A stretch of DNA of 64,000 nt, from positions 222,416,532 through 222,480,531 of the forward strand of contig CM069432.1 in the NCBI GenBank assembly GCA_035610365.1, read 5' to 3'. Origin of the DNA: Aquatica leii (taxonomy: Eukaryota > Arthropoda > Insecta > Coleoptera > Lampyridae). A program made the position numbers and the translations under genes. Shown piece by piece: positions 25,517 to 35,046 of the stretch (positions are counted from its first letter, which is position 1; every line of letters starts with the position of its first letter). A model generated the notes under the pieces. The model saw only the letters and a list, made by a program, of their open reading frames with translations. It was not told the origin of the DNA and searched no databases.

Positions 25517-26899
25517 ACTAAACCTCTTGTCGGTTACACCTTGTAGCTTTATTTTGTTTGCATAGGGTGTTAATTTATTTTTTTGAGCGTTTCTTCTAAC
25601 AAATACAACTTGTTCTGGAACATTTTTTTCTATCGAATGTTTTAGTTGTTTTTCTTGTACTTTCTCTTTGGATTTGATTATAGTTTCTTTTACGTACTGG
25701 TTAGTAAGATTCACGGTTTTGTTTCTGTCGTTGATGTAATCTTCAGTGGTTTTATTCGTAGTTTTGTCAAAAGGTAAAATATTTCTTTCGTTTCCGTTAA
25801 TAATTTGGAAAGGTGTAAATTTTGTTGTCGTGTGGATGCTGTTATTGTAAGCTATTACTGCCATGTTCAACTGGGTTTCAAATGATAGGTTTGATTTTTC
25901 CATGTTTGATACTCTCAGTGATTCAATTAATGTAGAGTTAAATCTTTTTGCAATTCCGTTTGATTTTGAGTTTTCCGTGCAAGTTTTGTGATGTTTGATT
26001 TTATGGGTATTCAAAAATTCGGATATTAAATTATTACAGGAAGAAGGGTCGTTATCTGTAATTAATTTGGAAAATATGCCATGGTGTGACATAAATAATG
26101 TTAGGTGTTCATAAATTGTTTTTGAGTTTCTATCGGGAAGTAAGTAAGCCTGTGCATATTTTGAGAATGCGTCAATTATGGTTAAAATTATTTTTCGGTT
26201 AACGAATAGCAAATCTGAATGTACTGTTTGAAAGGGTTTATCGGGGGTTGGTGTTAGTGCCACGGGTAATTTTTGTGGATTACGGTCCATTTTACATAGG
26301 TTACACATTTTGCAATTATTAATGTATTTTGTTACTTCTATTTCCATATTTGGCCAATAATATAATTATTTGAGCAAATTGTAAGTTTCATTTATTCCTC
26401 TATGTTTTGTTTTGCCAGTGTGGTAATATTGAACGAATTTTGTTTGTTCGGTTGGTTCCTCTATATCTTCTAAAAGTTTATTAGTGATATTTAGTTTGAC
26501 ATTGTCGTTAAAATTTTCTCTTATTATTCTAAGAAAGTCTCTTTCCATGTTATGTTTTTTGAAATAAATACTAGTGTTTGTATTTGGTTGTATTATTTCC
26601 TTTAAGGTTTTTAAAATTTGAGTGTCATTATATCCGAAAGGTAAATTACAATAAATTCTTTTCTTTGTGTTTCCGAATAAGTTTATATTTTTTATTCTCG
26701 CGTCTGAGGTATTCTGATAGGTGTCAAATATAATTTGGTTTTTTGTTGTATTTAACGATGATTCGTTGTCAGGTATGTTAATTTCTATTTCTCCTGTTGA
26801 TGTGTGAACTGTATCTTTATCGTCTTGGTGTGGTAACTTTTTAAGAATTTCGTCTAGTTCTGCTATATCTGCATCTGTGGGACCCATCTGCGTTTGCAA
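25517..26899 (-). pseudogene. Gypsy integrase and upstream linker
   Basis: Integrase joins retroviral DNA to the target. In 26366-26899 a polar linker ends in the His part of the zinc finger (YYHTGKTKHRG). The next ORF (24992-26347) begins with the CxxC part (CKMCNLC, residues 11-17). The catalytic core has VHSD (Asp45) and ITDND (Asp98), and the third position, 36 residues further at 134, reads Lys in SNGIAKRFNSTL where the family has Glu. That substitution would destroy activity. The two ORFs are separated by a stop near 26350-26365. The ORF runs directly into env, so the normal C-terminus seems shortened. Confidence 0.85.
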
Positions 26900-26914
26900 T
26901 TAACGTATCGAAAT

Positions 26915-28330
26915 CTATTTCGTTTGTGTAAATCTCTTTTGGTGGTCTGCAACATAATTTTCTTTTCCTTTTTTGTATTTTACATCATAGTTATATTCCA
27001 TCACTTTAAGTTTCCATCTTGTTAATTTTGAATTAGTTTCTTTTAATGAAAATAACCATGTGAGAGGTTTGTGATCCGTTTCAATGAGAAAATGGTTTCC
27101 ATATAAGTAGGGTCTAAAATGTTTGGTTGCCCATACTATTGTCAAAAGTTCTTTTTCTGTTGTACTGTAATTTTTTTCTGGGTCGTTAAGCGTTCTTGAT
27201 CCATATGCGATAGGGTGATTTTCTTGGATTAGTACGGCTCCGATTGCTTCGTTAGAGGCATTTGTCGTTAAAGTAAATTGTTTGTTCATGTCCCGGTATT
27301 TTAAAATTGGGTCGTTTACTAAAAGCGTTTTACACTTATTTATTGTTTCTATAAATTCATCGTCAATTTTAATATCTGTATTTTTGTTTAGTCTTTTTGT
27401 CAAAGGACGTGTGATTTTGGCAAAGTCCTTAATAAATTTACGGTAATATCCAATTAGTCCTAAAAATCCTTTGATTTATTTTTGATTTCGTGGTATTGAA
27501 AAGTTTTTGATTGCTTCGATTTTTAATGGGTTAGGTTTAAATCCATCTTTGGCGATTACATGTCCTAAAAATTCCGTTTCGCGTTTACAAAATTCACATT
27601 TATCTAATTGTAGTTTAAGATTATGTAGTTGTAGCTTCTGAAATACTTTTTCTAACGATTTCCGGTGTTCTTCTAAATTTGGTGAAAAAATGATAATGTA
27701 ATTGTGTTTATTAATTCACTAAATACATTATTCATCATTTTTTGAAAGGTCGCTGGTGCGTTTTTTAATCCAAAGGGCATGCGATTAAATTCAAAATGTC
27801 CGAACTCTATGTTGAATGCAGTTTTCTGTTTTGACACATTTTCCATTTCAATTTGGTGATATCCTGAAGTTAAGTCTAATACACTGAAATACTAAGCTCT
27901 TCCTAATTTATCTAAAATATCCTCATTGTTTGGTAACGGGTATCTATAGTCTATTGTTTTGGCATTTAATTGTCTGTAGTCTTTTACCATTCTAGTTTTC
28001 TTTATTCCTGATGCTTCTGTCTTCTTGTTAACTAAATGTACTAGAGATCCCAGGGTAAAATACTTAGTTGAATTATTCTTTGGTCTGACATTTTTTCTAC
28101 ATGTCTTCTGATTTTTTCTTTATTTGTAAAATGTGTCTTAAAAATATGGGTTGCTCGTCTTTTGTGTTTATTTTGTGTTTTACTAGGGGTGTTGCCGTTA
28201 ATTTTTCTTCTGGTGTTTTAAAAATGTCGATGTATTTTCTACAAACTTTAATTATCATTCGTCGTTCCTCAGAATTCATGTGGTCCATTCTGATTAAATT
28301 GTTTAGGTTTTTTAATTGTGTTTCTTGCGA
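26915..28330 (-). pseudogene. Gypsy reverse transcriptase and RNase H, active site deleted
   Basis: Minus-strand order: leader helix region (28097-28288, MNSEERRMIIKVCRKY), RT fingers with KTRMVKDYRQLN and YRYPLPN (about 27950), palm SVLDLTSGYHQIEM (about 27870), FGHFEFNRMPFGLKNAPATF (about 27780), then connection and RNase H in the open frame 26915-27403 (TEKELLTIVWATKHF, ETDHKPLTWL, KGKENYVADH). Two defects matter. The segment that should hold the YxDD motif jumps from an NKHN-like residue run to [11 protein letters not shown] near 27690-27710, so the two catalytic Asp are missing. The first RNase H Asp reads Asn in TTNASNEAIGAVL. Frameshifts separate most blocks. Confidence 0.85.
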
Positions 28331-28935
28331 GTAGCAAAATGGTTGTACGTCATTTGGGTCAATTATGTTTCTTCATTTAAGTCACTAAGATGTATTTCTT
28401 TATCTGAGTTTGATAGGATTTTCTATTATTAAATTTACGTTTCCATTGTATACGTTGTATATTCCTTCACTTATTTTTACTTCGTCAATTTCGTTTTTGG
28501 GTATAAAAATGTCTTGATTAGGTTTAGCGTATGATAATGTCATAATTTCTTTGGTTCTGGGTGGAATGTTAATTTTTACCGGTTTGTCGTAATATAATGT
28601 AAAATTGTTATTATCTACTCGCGTAAGTTGATTATTTTGTAGATCAATATTAAATTTTAGTTTCTTTAAATCACGGATATCTATTAATGCGTCGAAAAAT
28701 TCGTGAAAATTGAAGACAATGAATTTAAAATGAAGCTTTAAATTCATCAAAACATGGTACGGTTGCCAAAGTTTTCATTGTAGTAATTCCATTCGCGGTA
28801 TTTATTTTTATATTTACTGGTTTAGTAGAATTTGAGTAATATTTTGAAATTATTCTAGGGTCAATAATACTAATTTCACTACCTGTATCGATCAAAATTT
28901 TTAAAGGTGGGTTATTTAATTTAATGTAGGGTAAG
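28331..28935 (-). pseudogene. Gypsy aspartic protease region
   Basis: The minus strand near 28870-28885 reads LIDTGSEISIIDPRII, with the D-T-G catalytic motif of retroviral aspartic proteases. A frame change near 28750 leads into 28400-28750, a segment with FFDALIDIRDLKKL and IPPRTKEIM that corresponds to the protease-to-RT linker of this family. The frameshift lies within the protease-linker region, so the polyprotein cannot be made as it stands. Confidence 0.7.
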
Positions 28936-28942
28936 TGTTGTG

Positions 28943-29945
28943 TCAGCTTGATTCGGTTGTTAAAGAAGTTTCTAAAAAATTTACCTCCGGTTCGGTTTCG
29001 TCATATTCGTTAATTATTTCGTCATTTGTAAATGGTTCGAGGTTAATTTGGTCAAATTGTTCTAAATTGACAGGGGCGTTATACTGATTAGTTTCTTCGT
29101 TAAAAATCACGGATTCAGGATTAATTTCGTGAAAATAATTTTTTATACTCAGAATTCCTGACGTTGGTGTGGGTTTTGGTAAGTTAATGTTTTGGTTAGG
29201 TTTAAACACATTTGAAGGTGGTTTATGAAATTGTTTAAATTGAAATTGGTTTTGTTGGAATTGGGGTCGATAAGTTTGATTTAAAAATCTATGATTAGGA
29301 GCATTTGTTAAAAATGGATGATTTTTTGTGGTTGGAGTGGTTGATTTAAAGTTTTATAATTAGAAATATTTTTTGAAACTGGATTCGTTTGTGGTTGTCT
29401 TGAAAATATTTTACTGTGTGTATTAAATGAATTTACGTGTGATTGATTTGATCTTTGTACAAAATTTAATTTATCTTGAGCATATGTGATAGCTTGTTCT
29501 AAAGTATTGGGTTTTCTTGAACGAATTTGCATTGCTATTTGGTACGGGATTGTAACTAAAAATCTATCTAAAGCGTTAGCAATAAGAATTTCTTGTCTAA
29601 TAGGTTTATTCGTTAATTGTGATAAATTTAATTTTGCTATTAATTTGCCTAAAGAGGTTCTTATCCTATGTCCGTATTCAACTAAGTTTTCCGATTTATT
29701 AATTTTAATATTATTAAACTCAACTGTTAATTGTTCTAAATCTCTAGCATCCGAGAAGTGTTCAATTATTGCGTTTTTAATTTGGGGCCAATCAGTTAAA
29801 TCGTCGCGTGGTGACAAAATTTCTGAAGCTCTACCTCTAAATTTAGAAAATATTGCGGCTCTAATTACAGTTTGTACTTCGGGTATATTTTGGTAACTTG
29901 TGTATATATTTTCACATGTTAAACTGGTTTTTTTACTTACTCAAA
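28943..29945 (-). pseudogene. Gypsy gag capsid protein
   Basis: 29308-29945 on the minus strand gives a capsid-type protein with FSKFRGRASEILSPRDDLTD, WPQIKNAIIEHF and a helical NLVEYGHRIRTSLGKL region. This is the Retrotrans_gag type found in insect gypsy and errantivirus elements. The true start is uncertain since the frame is open up to about 29945 with no good ATG before the capsid motif. A frame break near 29300 separates it from a polar tail (28943-29209, rich in Asn, Glu and Pro). No zinc knuckle is visible, which is usual for errantivirus gag. Confidence 0.8.
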
Positions 29946-30075
29946 AAAGTTATTTACGCGTTGGTTTTTTTTTCACTTTTCCGAAAAAAGTTACTGACGG
30001 GTATGGTCTTTTGTTCGTACTCGCAAAAGGTAAGTTACTGACGGACTGGTTTCTTTCACGTACATTTATTATGAT
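29940..30075. repeat. Three degenerate ~42-bp tandem units in the retrotransposon leader
   Basis: Just upstream of gag on its minus strand, units starting near 29945, 29985 and 30025 share a core AAGTTA(C/T)TGACGG, a T-rich pyrimidine stretch and a TTTCxC(G/T)-like end. They could be leader repeats that bind a protein or only a slippage product. Confidence 0.45.
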
Positions 30076-30599
30076 TATTTTTGTTTGAAAGTAAGTTTTG
30101 TATAAATTTATTAGTTAGTGATAAATTTTTACGTGGTTCCCAACCTGCGTTCAGTCAAGACCCAACTAGCCGCAATACGTGATCTTCAATTTTAGGATTA
30201 GGCGCTATATAAAAAAGTCAGAAATTAGTAAAATTTATTTGGTTTTGCGTTTGTAAGTTTTTTATTTGATTATTGTACGAGAGATGCGATGATCTGTCTA
30301 ACGCAAGAAAATTGAGAATGATTAGTTAAATTTAATTCTATCGCTTAAACGAGGTTTTTCGTTTGTTTTTTTTGTTGTAAACGGAGAGAGCACATTCAAT
30401 ATTTTTTTTCTTTGTCTTTGGCAATCAACAAGTCGCTTATAAGTCTACTATTACTGTATTAAATTATCAAATACGTTTAATTGGCATATTAATTTATAAT
30501 TTGGTATCAATTTTATTTGGTTAGTATTCTTTATTTATATTCCAAAGTTTTACTTTAGTTTTTAGTTATACTGACGATGCTGATTCTTATTAGCGTAAC

Positions 30600-30900
30600 A
30601 TGTTCTAATTTCTTAAAATATAATATTAAAAAAATACAGAATACTGTGGAGAAAACTTTAAGAATAATAAAATATTATTTTAAACAAGGTTCCACTTTGA
30701 GCAATGAACTACTTTACCAATATTAGAAAACATATTCATAGAATATAAGTGTCATATACTTTTTATTACTCTAAAACATTAATTTAATATGATCGTCATT
30801 CAAAGCAACGTATATTACATAGATAATTTCTTTATGTTGGAACTATAATTATTTGAGCGATACCCACTACGAGATTTGATAAGCAGTTTTATTTAGTAGT
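30600..30900 (+). pseudogene. LINE-like remnant, also present at 40745
   Basis: Plus-strand translation with frameshifts gives NKIQNTVEKTLRIIKYYFKQ, STLSNELLYQY, EYKCHILFITLKH, and SNVYYIDNFFMLELQLFE. This resembles the C-terminal region of non-LTR reverse transcriptases, where a short LLY motif and a Tyr/Arg-rich end follow the thumb. About 125 bp of it (30730-30858) recur in direct orientation at 40770-40900. Clade cannot be assigned. Confidence 0.45.
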
Positions 30901-30939
30901 GGATAATGTTTTGAAGGAAACAACATAACATAGAAGTAT

Positions 30940-31432
30940 GGAAGAATGCATTGCAAATGATGGTGATAGGAAAAGTATACACAGACTTGAAAATAAAAGT
31001 AAAAAAAATAGAGATTGAAAAAGTACAAACATTTAGATATGTAGGTGTAATTCAGAATAACGAAAGATTAGTGACAGAAATAAATGACAGATTGGAAAGT
31101 GCGAATAAGATACCCTGTGCCATACATTTATAAGAAATTCAACAATTTAAAATAAACAAGGTCGCGGTATTTATATCTATTTTTAAATCTATTCTATAAT
31201 ACACGTTATCTATCTATAATACACGGAAGTGAGAACTGGGTAATATCAAAACAATTGGGAAGCAAAATACAAGCTATGGAAATGATTACCAGAAGAGGCC
31301 AAATTAAAAAAACAAGGTAGTAAGAGAAAGCAGAATTGATCCTAGAGGAGGCTATAGGCAACAACTAAGATGGTTTCAACATATAGTTAAGATAGGTGAA
31401 AAAAGAATTACAGAAAGAGTATGGGAGCAATA
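30940..31432 (+). pseudogene. Non-LTR retrotransposon RT C-terminal remnant
   Basis: An open piece (30951-31133) reads VKKIEIEKVQTFRYVGVIQN and TEINDRLESANKI, the F(K/R)YLGV motif and following helix of LINE reverse transcriptases. Downstream in shifting frames come INKVAVFISIFKSIL, GSENWVISKQLGSKIQAME and LRWFQHIVKIGEKRITERV, all typical of the region after the RT palm. It ends right where the Penelope-like terminal repeat begins. Stops and frameshifts are frequent. Confidence 0.75.
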
Positions 31433-31460
31433 AATAAGTATACTATAATATAATATTAGT

Positions 31461-31772
31461 TATACTTATTTATTGTTTTTAATCATTGGTTATTAGTAAT
31501 CCCTTTTGTCAATTAGGTTTAGGACGTGTTCATGTTTGTCAAACTTCGGAGTAATTGCTCAAATATTCTACATAAGTTCTTACGTTTAGTGTTGTTCAGT
31601 TTACAACTGTAAGTAGTTACTGCTAACTTATTTGATTAGATAGTTGTGTACTTACGATAATAAATTGCAGTGGCCTGCTGAAGTGCACATTTAGTGCCCG
31701 AAACGTCGCCATAAAGAAAAACTGAGCGGTTTTTTTATGCCCCTCCTTGAACGAAGAATCCAATAGTGTTAA
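31461..31772 (+). repeat. Penelope-like terminal repeat (pLTR), copy B, inverted relative to copy A
   Basis: Matches the reverse complement of 3870-4185 along its whole length, with scattered substitutions. It contains the same ribozyme motif at 31672-31710. The two copies are about 27 kb apart with many unrelated elements in between, so they are more likely independent insertions than the two ends of one element. Confidence 0.75.
31672..31710 (+). ncRNA. Hammerhead ribozyme motif, decayed core
   Basis: Plus strand: TGGC, CTGCTGA, GTGCAC / GTGCCC stem II, GAAAC, GTC, GCCA. The conserved CTGATGA has become CTGCTGA and stem II has a mismatch, so activity is doubtful. Stem I pairs TGGC with GCCA as in the intact copy at 3930-3968. 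Confidence 0.6.
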
Positions 31773-32272
31773 TAAAAATTTTTATAAGAGTCGACCATGC
31801 TCTTATCAGATTATTTTATAAATTTTTTATTTAACATACGGTTTTAAGTCTGATAGTACCGTTACTCCCATGTTGTAATTTGCTCGTTTTTTATTAGTGG
31901 AAATCCAGTAAAAAAATATCAAAGCTTTTTGTTTTAAGCAAGTCTAATTGCATCAGCAAAACTAGTTGCAACATTTTAAACCAAAAATTATTGTACTTAA
32001 TAAACTTGTTTTGAACTCTTTGTTTGCAGCCATGTCTACCCTGCCAATAATACTTGATCAATAAATATTTGTAAATATTTACTAACAAAAATATTTTTTG
32101 TAAATTGTGTGTTTAGATAATCAATGCGTTGTTTACCATTGACAATTCCTTTACTGCAAAAATTTAAATCCATATCCCATTACACGTTATTTTATTTAAA
32201 AATACCCAGAAATTTAAAATAAATGTAAAGAATATTTCTATTCTTTTTATCAAAACTTCAAATACTGTATTT

Positions 32273-34854
32273 GGGACCCTGTCCGAAGAAAAAGACCTTA
32301 TGACGAAATTTTCCGATTTTGAGATGTTACCTGTTTTGGTGTCTTTAAACCTTGCTTTTTTGAAAAAAATTGGTTAGAAATCTGTATATTCACAATTGAC
32401 GATGATATAAAGAAATAAACAAAACACTGCATTTTATAATTTCTTTTTTAATTAAATACATACATCAAATACATGGAATAAAAACAATTACGATTATTTG
32501 TTCCTTTTTAATTTTTTTAATTTTTTTTGTGGCTTCTGTATAAATTCTTTTCTATAGAAAGACCGCTAGGTTTTATTTCTACTGGCACATTTTCTGGAAT
32601 TCTAGATTTTATTTGAAAATAGTGCGATGGTGAACTAGCAAGTTCTTTGCATTACATTTCATGAGCACATGCACTATCAATTATAAATTGGCGAAACTTT
32701 GTAATGCTAGTAGTTTTTTATAAAATTCTTGTAGGTAGTCGTCCCATTTATATCATATAACATTTGTATTTCCGTTTTGCGGCTCGAAACTGCAAACTGT
32801 TCCCGTTTTAAAAAAGCATTGGCTACACATACCATAAAGGCTTCAAAGATATCAATGGTACTGACAGCGGACATCCTTTTTATTAGACGAAGATTAGAAG
32901 ATACGTTCAGAAGCAAAATTATTGTTTATATATTTGGATTTTCTGATTTCCTCTTGATAATGATGTCGCTGAGTTTTAGCTTGCTCTAAATGTTCCAGTG
33001 CGTTTTGAAGTTTATTATTCTTCATTTCATCTCCCATGTATGGACAGTACTTTAGTAATTTCTTATAAAAAGACTCGTTCACCCATTAACGAATTTTTCT
33101 CCGTGGCACAGGCTTCAAGATAGTGTTGATAAACACTGACTTTCGTTTTAGAAGACGACAGCTGCATTACTTGGTATTCTTTAAATGTGGTAATCTGCCT
33201 GGTAATGGCATGGAAAATTTGTCAGCAAACGTCTGCATGAAAGTGGTCACTTCTTCTATATCTACCGCTGAACATAATTTCGTTTTTCAGACTGGCCTCT
33301 GTCCCGTTAAATCATGCACACGCACAGATACACCAAATTAATCAAAGTGGCTAATAATATTTTTGTAGTGTTGAATGGTGATGTTTTGCAGAAAAAAAAG
33401 ATACGTTTTACGGCAGATATGAACTTGTCTAAATAAAAACGTTATATTGCTGCGAAGATTTTCAGTTGTGGCTCGTTGCGCTGCTTTCTTAGTTCCTTGC
33501 TGTTTTACCATTTTTATTTGATACGCCTTAGATAATTGCTGGTTTAATCTGGAATAGTCCAAGTGCCCCATAATAATCCATTCCTGTTCATGCGTTGTTA
33601 GTTCCAAAAATGCTTGACGTTTTGCAACTGCTATATCTTTAGACATAAATCATTACATTTCTTATGGCAGCACGCGGTCTGATACATGGTATTTATGATT
33701 TGTTCATCTTTATTATCTTCCTTTGATTTCACAACGCTTGCATCACTGTAGACTGCTTGCGAAAGGGAGTTAAAGCAGCTCTAACGCAACTTGGTCCTGC
33801 AACAGGTTCCAGTTCGGAGACCAGTTCAACTTCTGACTCTTTGCCGTTTGTGTTGGACTCCCAGTTTTCCACTACTTCTGAGTCTTTATAATCATATAGA
33901 ATACGATAAACAACAGAAAATTCGTCACTAGCATCCACATCCATACTAACCTATGGCACTGCAAATTAAGCGAAATGTCAGTCAATAGGAAATAACAACA
34001 AACAGTGTAAAGATAAAATAAGAAAACTGATAACAAAGACTATTAACAGCACTACTGAACATGCGTTATCATACTGATTAAGGATTTATGTGAACTGAAT
34101 GTAGCGGTAAAAGATTAAAGCCTTAAAAAGGAAACACTACAAGAATTTCATAAAAACTAAGTTGTGTGAAGAAAACTGCTACTATAATCTTTCGTTAAAT
34201 CATTTTGACCAATACAAAATAAAATAGATTCGAAGTATAGCTATCCAATAATTGTTCAAACATGTCAGATTTATTCCTAAAAGAAAAATAGAAGAGTACC
34301 ATCAAGCATTCCACTTTTCAATAAATTCTAATAATATTAATATTATATGTGCAAAATTGTCCTTTCTATCACTACTAATTAAATTTTACTAACTATAGCG
34401 AAATAAACACTAAAAATAATATAAAATACGAATGCATAGTTTGAATAATAACACTGGCAATCGACAACTCAACTCGCAGAAGTACAGTAGAGAACAACCC
34501 TTCATAATTCTCGATAAGCAACGTACTTTTGTACAACAATACCCAAGGTCAGGTAGATAGAAGCTATTTGTATAAATTTATGTTTCTTTTAAAGGTATTT
34601 CTAGTAAAAGCTGGTATACAAAAACAGATTTAATGTTAAGAATTTAATATTGAAAAATAGAAAATGCGATATTAAGAAATAAACAACGCTAATTTAATGT
34701 TATATATTAAGAAAAATCATTAAAAAATAGGCTAATATCAGTAAAAAAATAAATAGGGTGTACTATTTGCACGATAGTAGTAATTCAATATTAGTAAACT
34801 TTAAACGCGTTTGTCTCGAAACGTCATAAGGTTCTTTTCTTCTGGAAGGGTCAC
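32273..34854 (-). mobile_element. DNA transposon with terminal inverted repeats, unclassified, ~2.58 kb
   Basis: The left end at 32273-32305 (GGGACCCTGTCCGAAGAAAA then GACCTTATGACG) matches the reverse complement of 34821-34854 (GTGACCCTTCCAGAAGAAAA then GAACCTTATGACG) with a few differences. The decayed ORF at 32560-33944 sits between them. No clear target duplication was found. Length and layout suit an autonomous DNA transposon that has lost its coding integrity. Confidence 0.7.
32560..33944 (-). pseudogene. Transposon ORF of a widespread animal family, function unknown
   Basis: The minus strand begins MDVDASDEFSVVYRILYDYK with an acidic, Ser-rich N-terminus and GPSCVRAALTPF (33729-33944). 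The next block (33338-33646) reads RQAFLELTTHEQEWIIMGHL and FLFRQVHICRKTYLFF, followed by RVHDLTGQRP, FMQTFADKFSMPLPGRLPHL, WVNESFYKKLLKYCPYM and LEHLEQAKTQRHHYQEEIRK in changing frames. This order recalls large transposon-encoded proteins found in many insects and fish whose C-terminal half holds a DDE-like domain, but I cannot name the superfamily. The part that would hold catalytic residues is too degraded to read. Stops and frameshifts are common. Confidence 0.5.
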
Positions 34855-34977
34855 GTTTATAGTTTTTTAAAAAACACCTAAAACTGTGCTAATGAGTAGT
34901 TAATAAATAGTTCATCTTCATTGCTATTTGAAACTACTTCTTTGTTTTACAATGTTCTTTAAAATAGAAGTTACTTT

Positions 34978-35046
34978 AATTTTGGCAATTAGAATTTTGG
35001 CAATTAGAATTTTAGCAATTAGGATTTTGGCAATTAGGATTTTATC
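34978..35046 (+). repeat. 15-bp minisatellite, 4.6 copies
   Basis: Units of AATTTTGGCAATTAG at 34978, 34993, 35008 and 35023, plus a partial fifth, differ by only one or two bases. Confidence 0.95.

Larger units (their letters stand above)
21729..29945 (-). mobile_element. Gypsy-type LTR retrotransposon with env (errantivirus-like), dead
   Basis: Minus-strand gene order is gag, protease, reverse transcriptase, RNase H, integrase, env, as in insect errantiviruses. All coding regions are broken by frameshifts, stops or small deletions, and env is split by a 2.1-kb insertion. Key catalytic residues in reverse transcriptase and integrase are lost. No LTR pair, primer-binding site or polypurine tract could be identified with confidence, so the outer borders are coding borders only. 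Confidence 0.85.

Noticed and set aside
29486..29896. 136-codon ORF on the plus strand
   Set aside because: Antisense shadow of gag, which has clear family motifs on the other strand.
3870..31772. The two inverted terminal repeats as ends of one 27-kb element
   Set aside because: The interval holds many unrelated elements in both orientations and no PLE reverse transcriptase.
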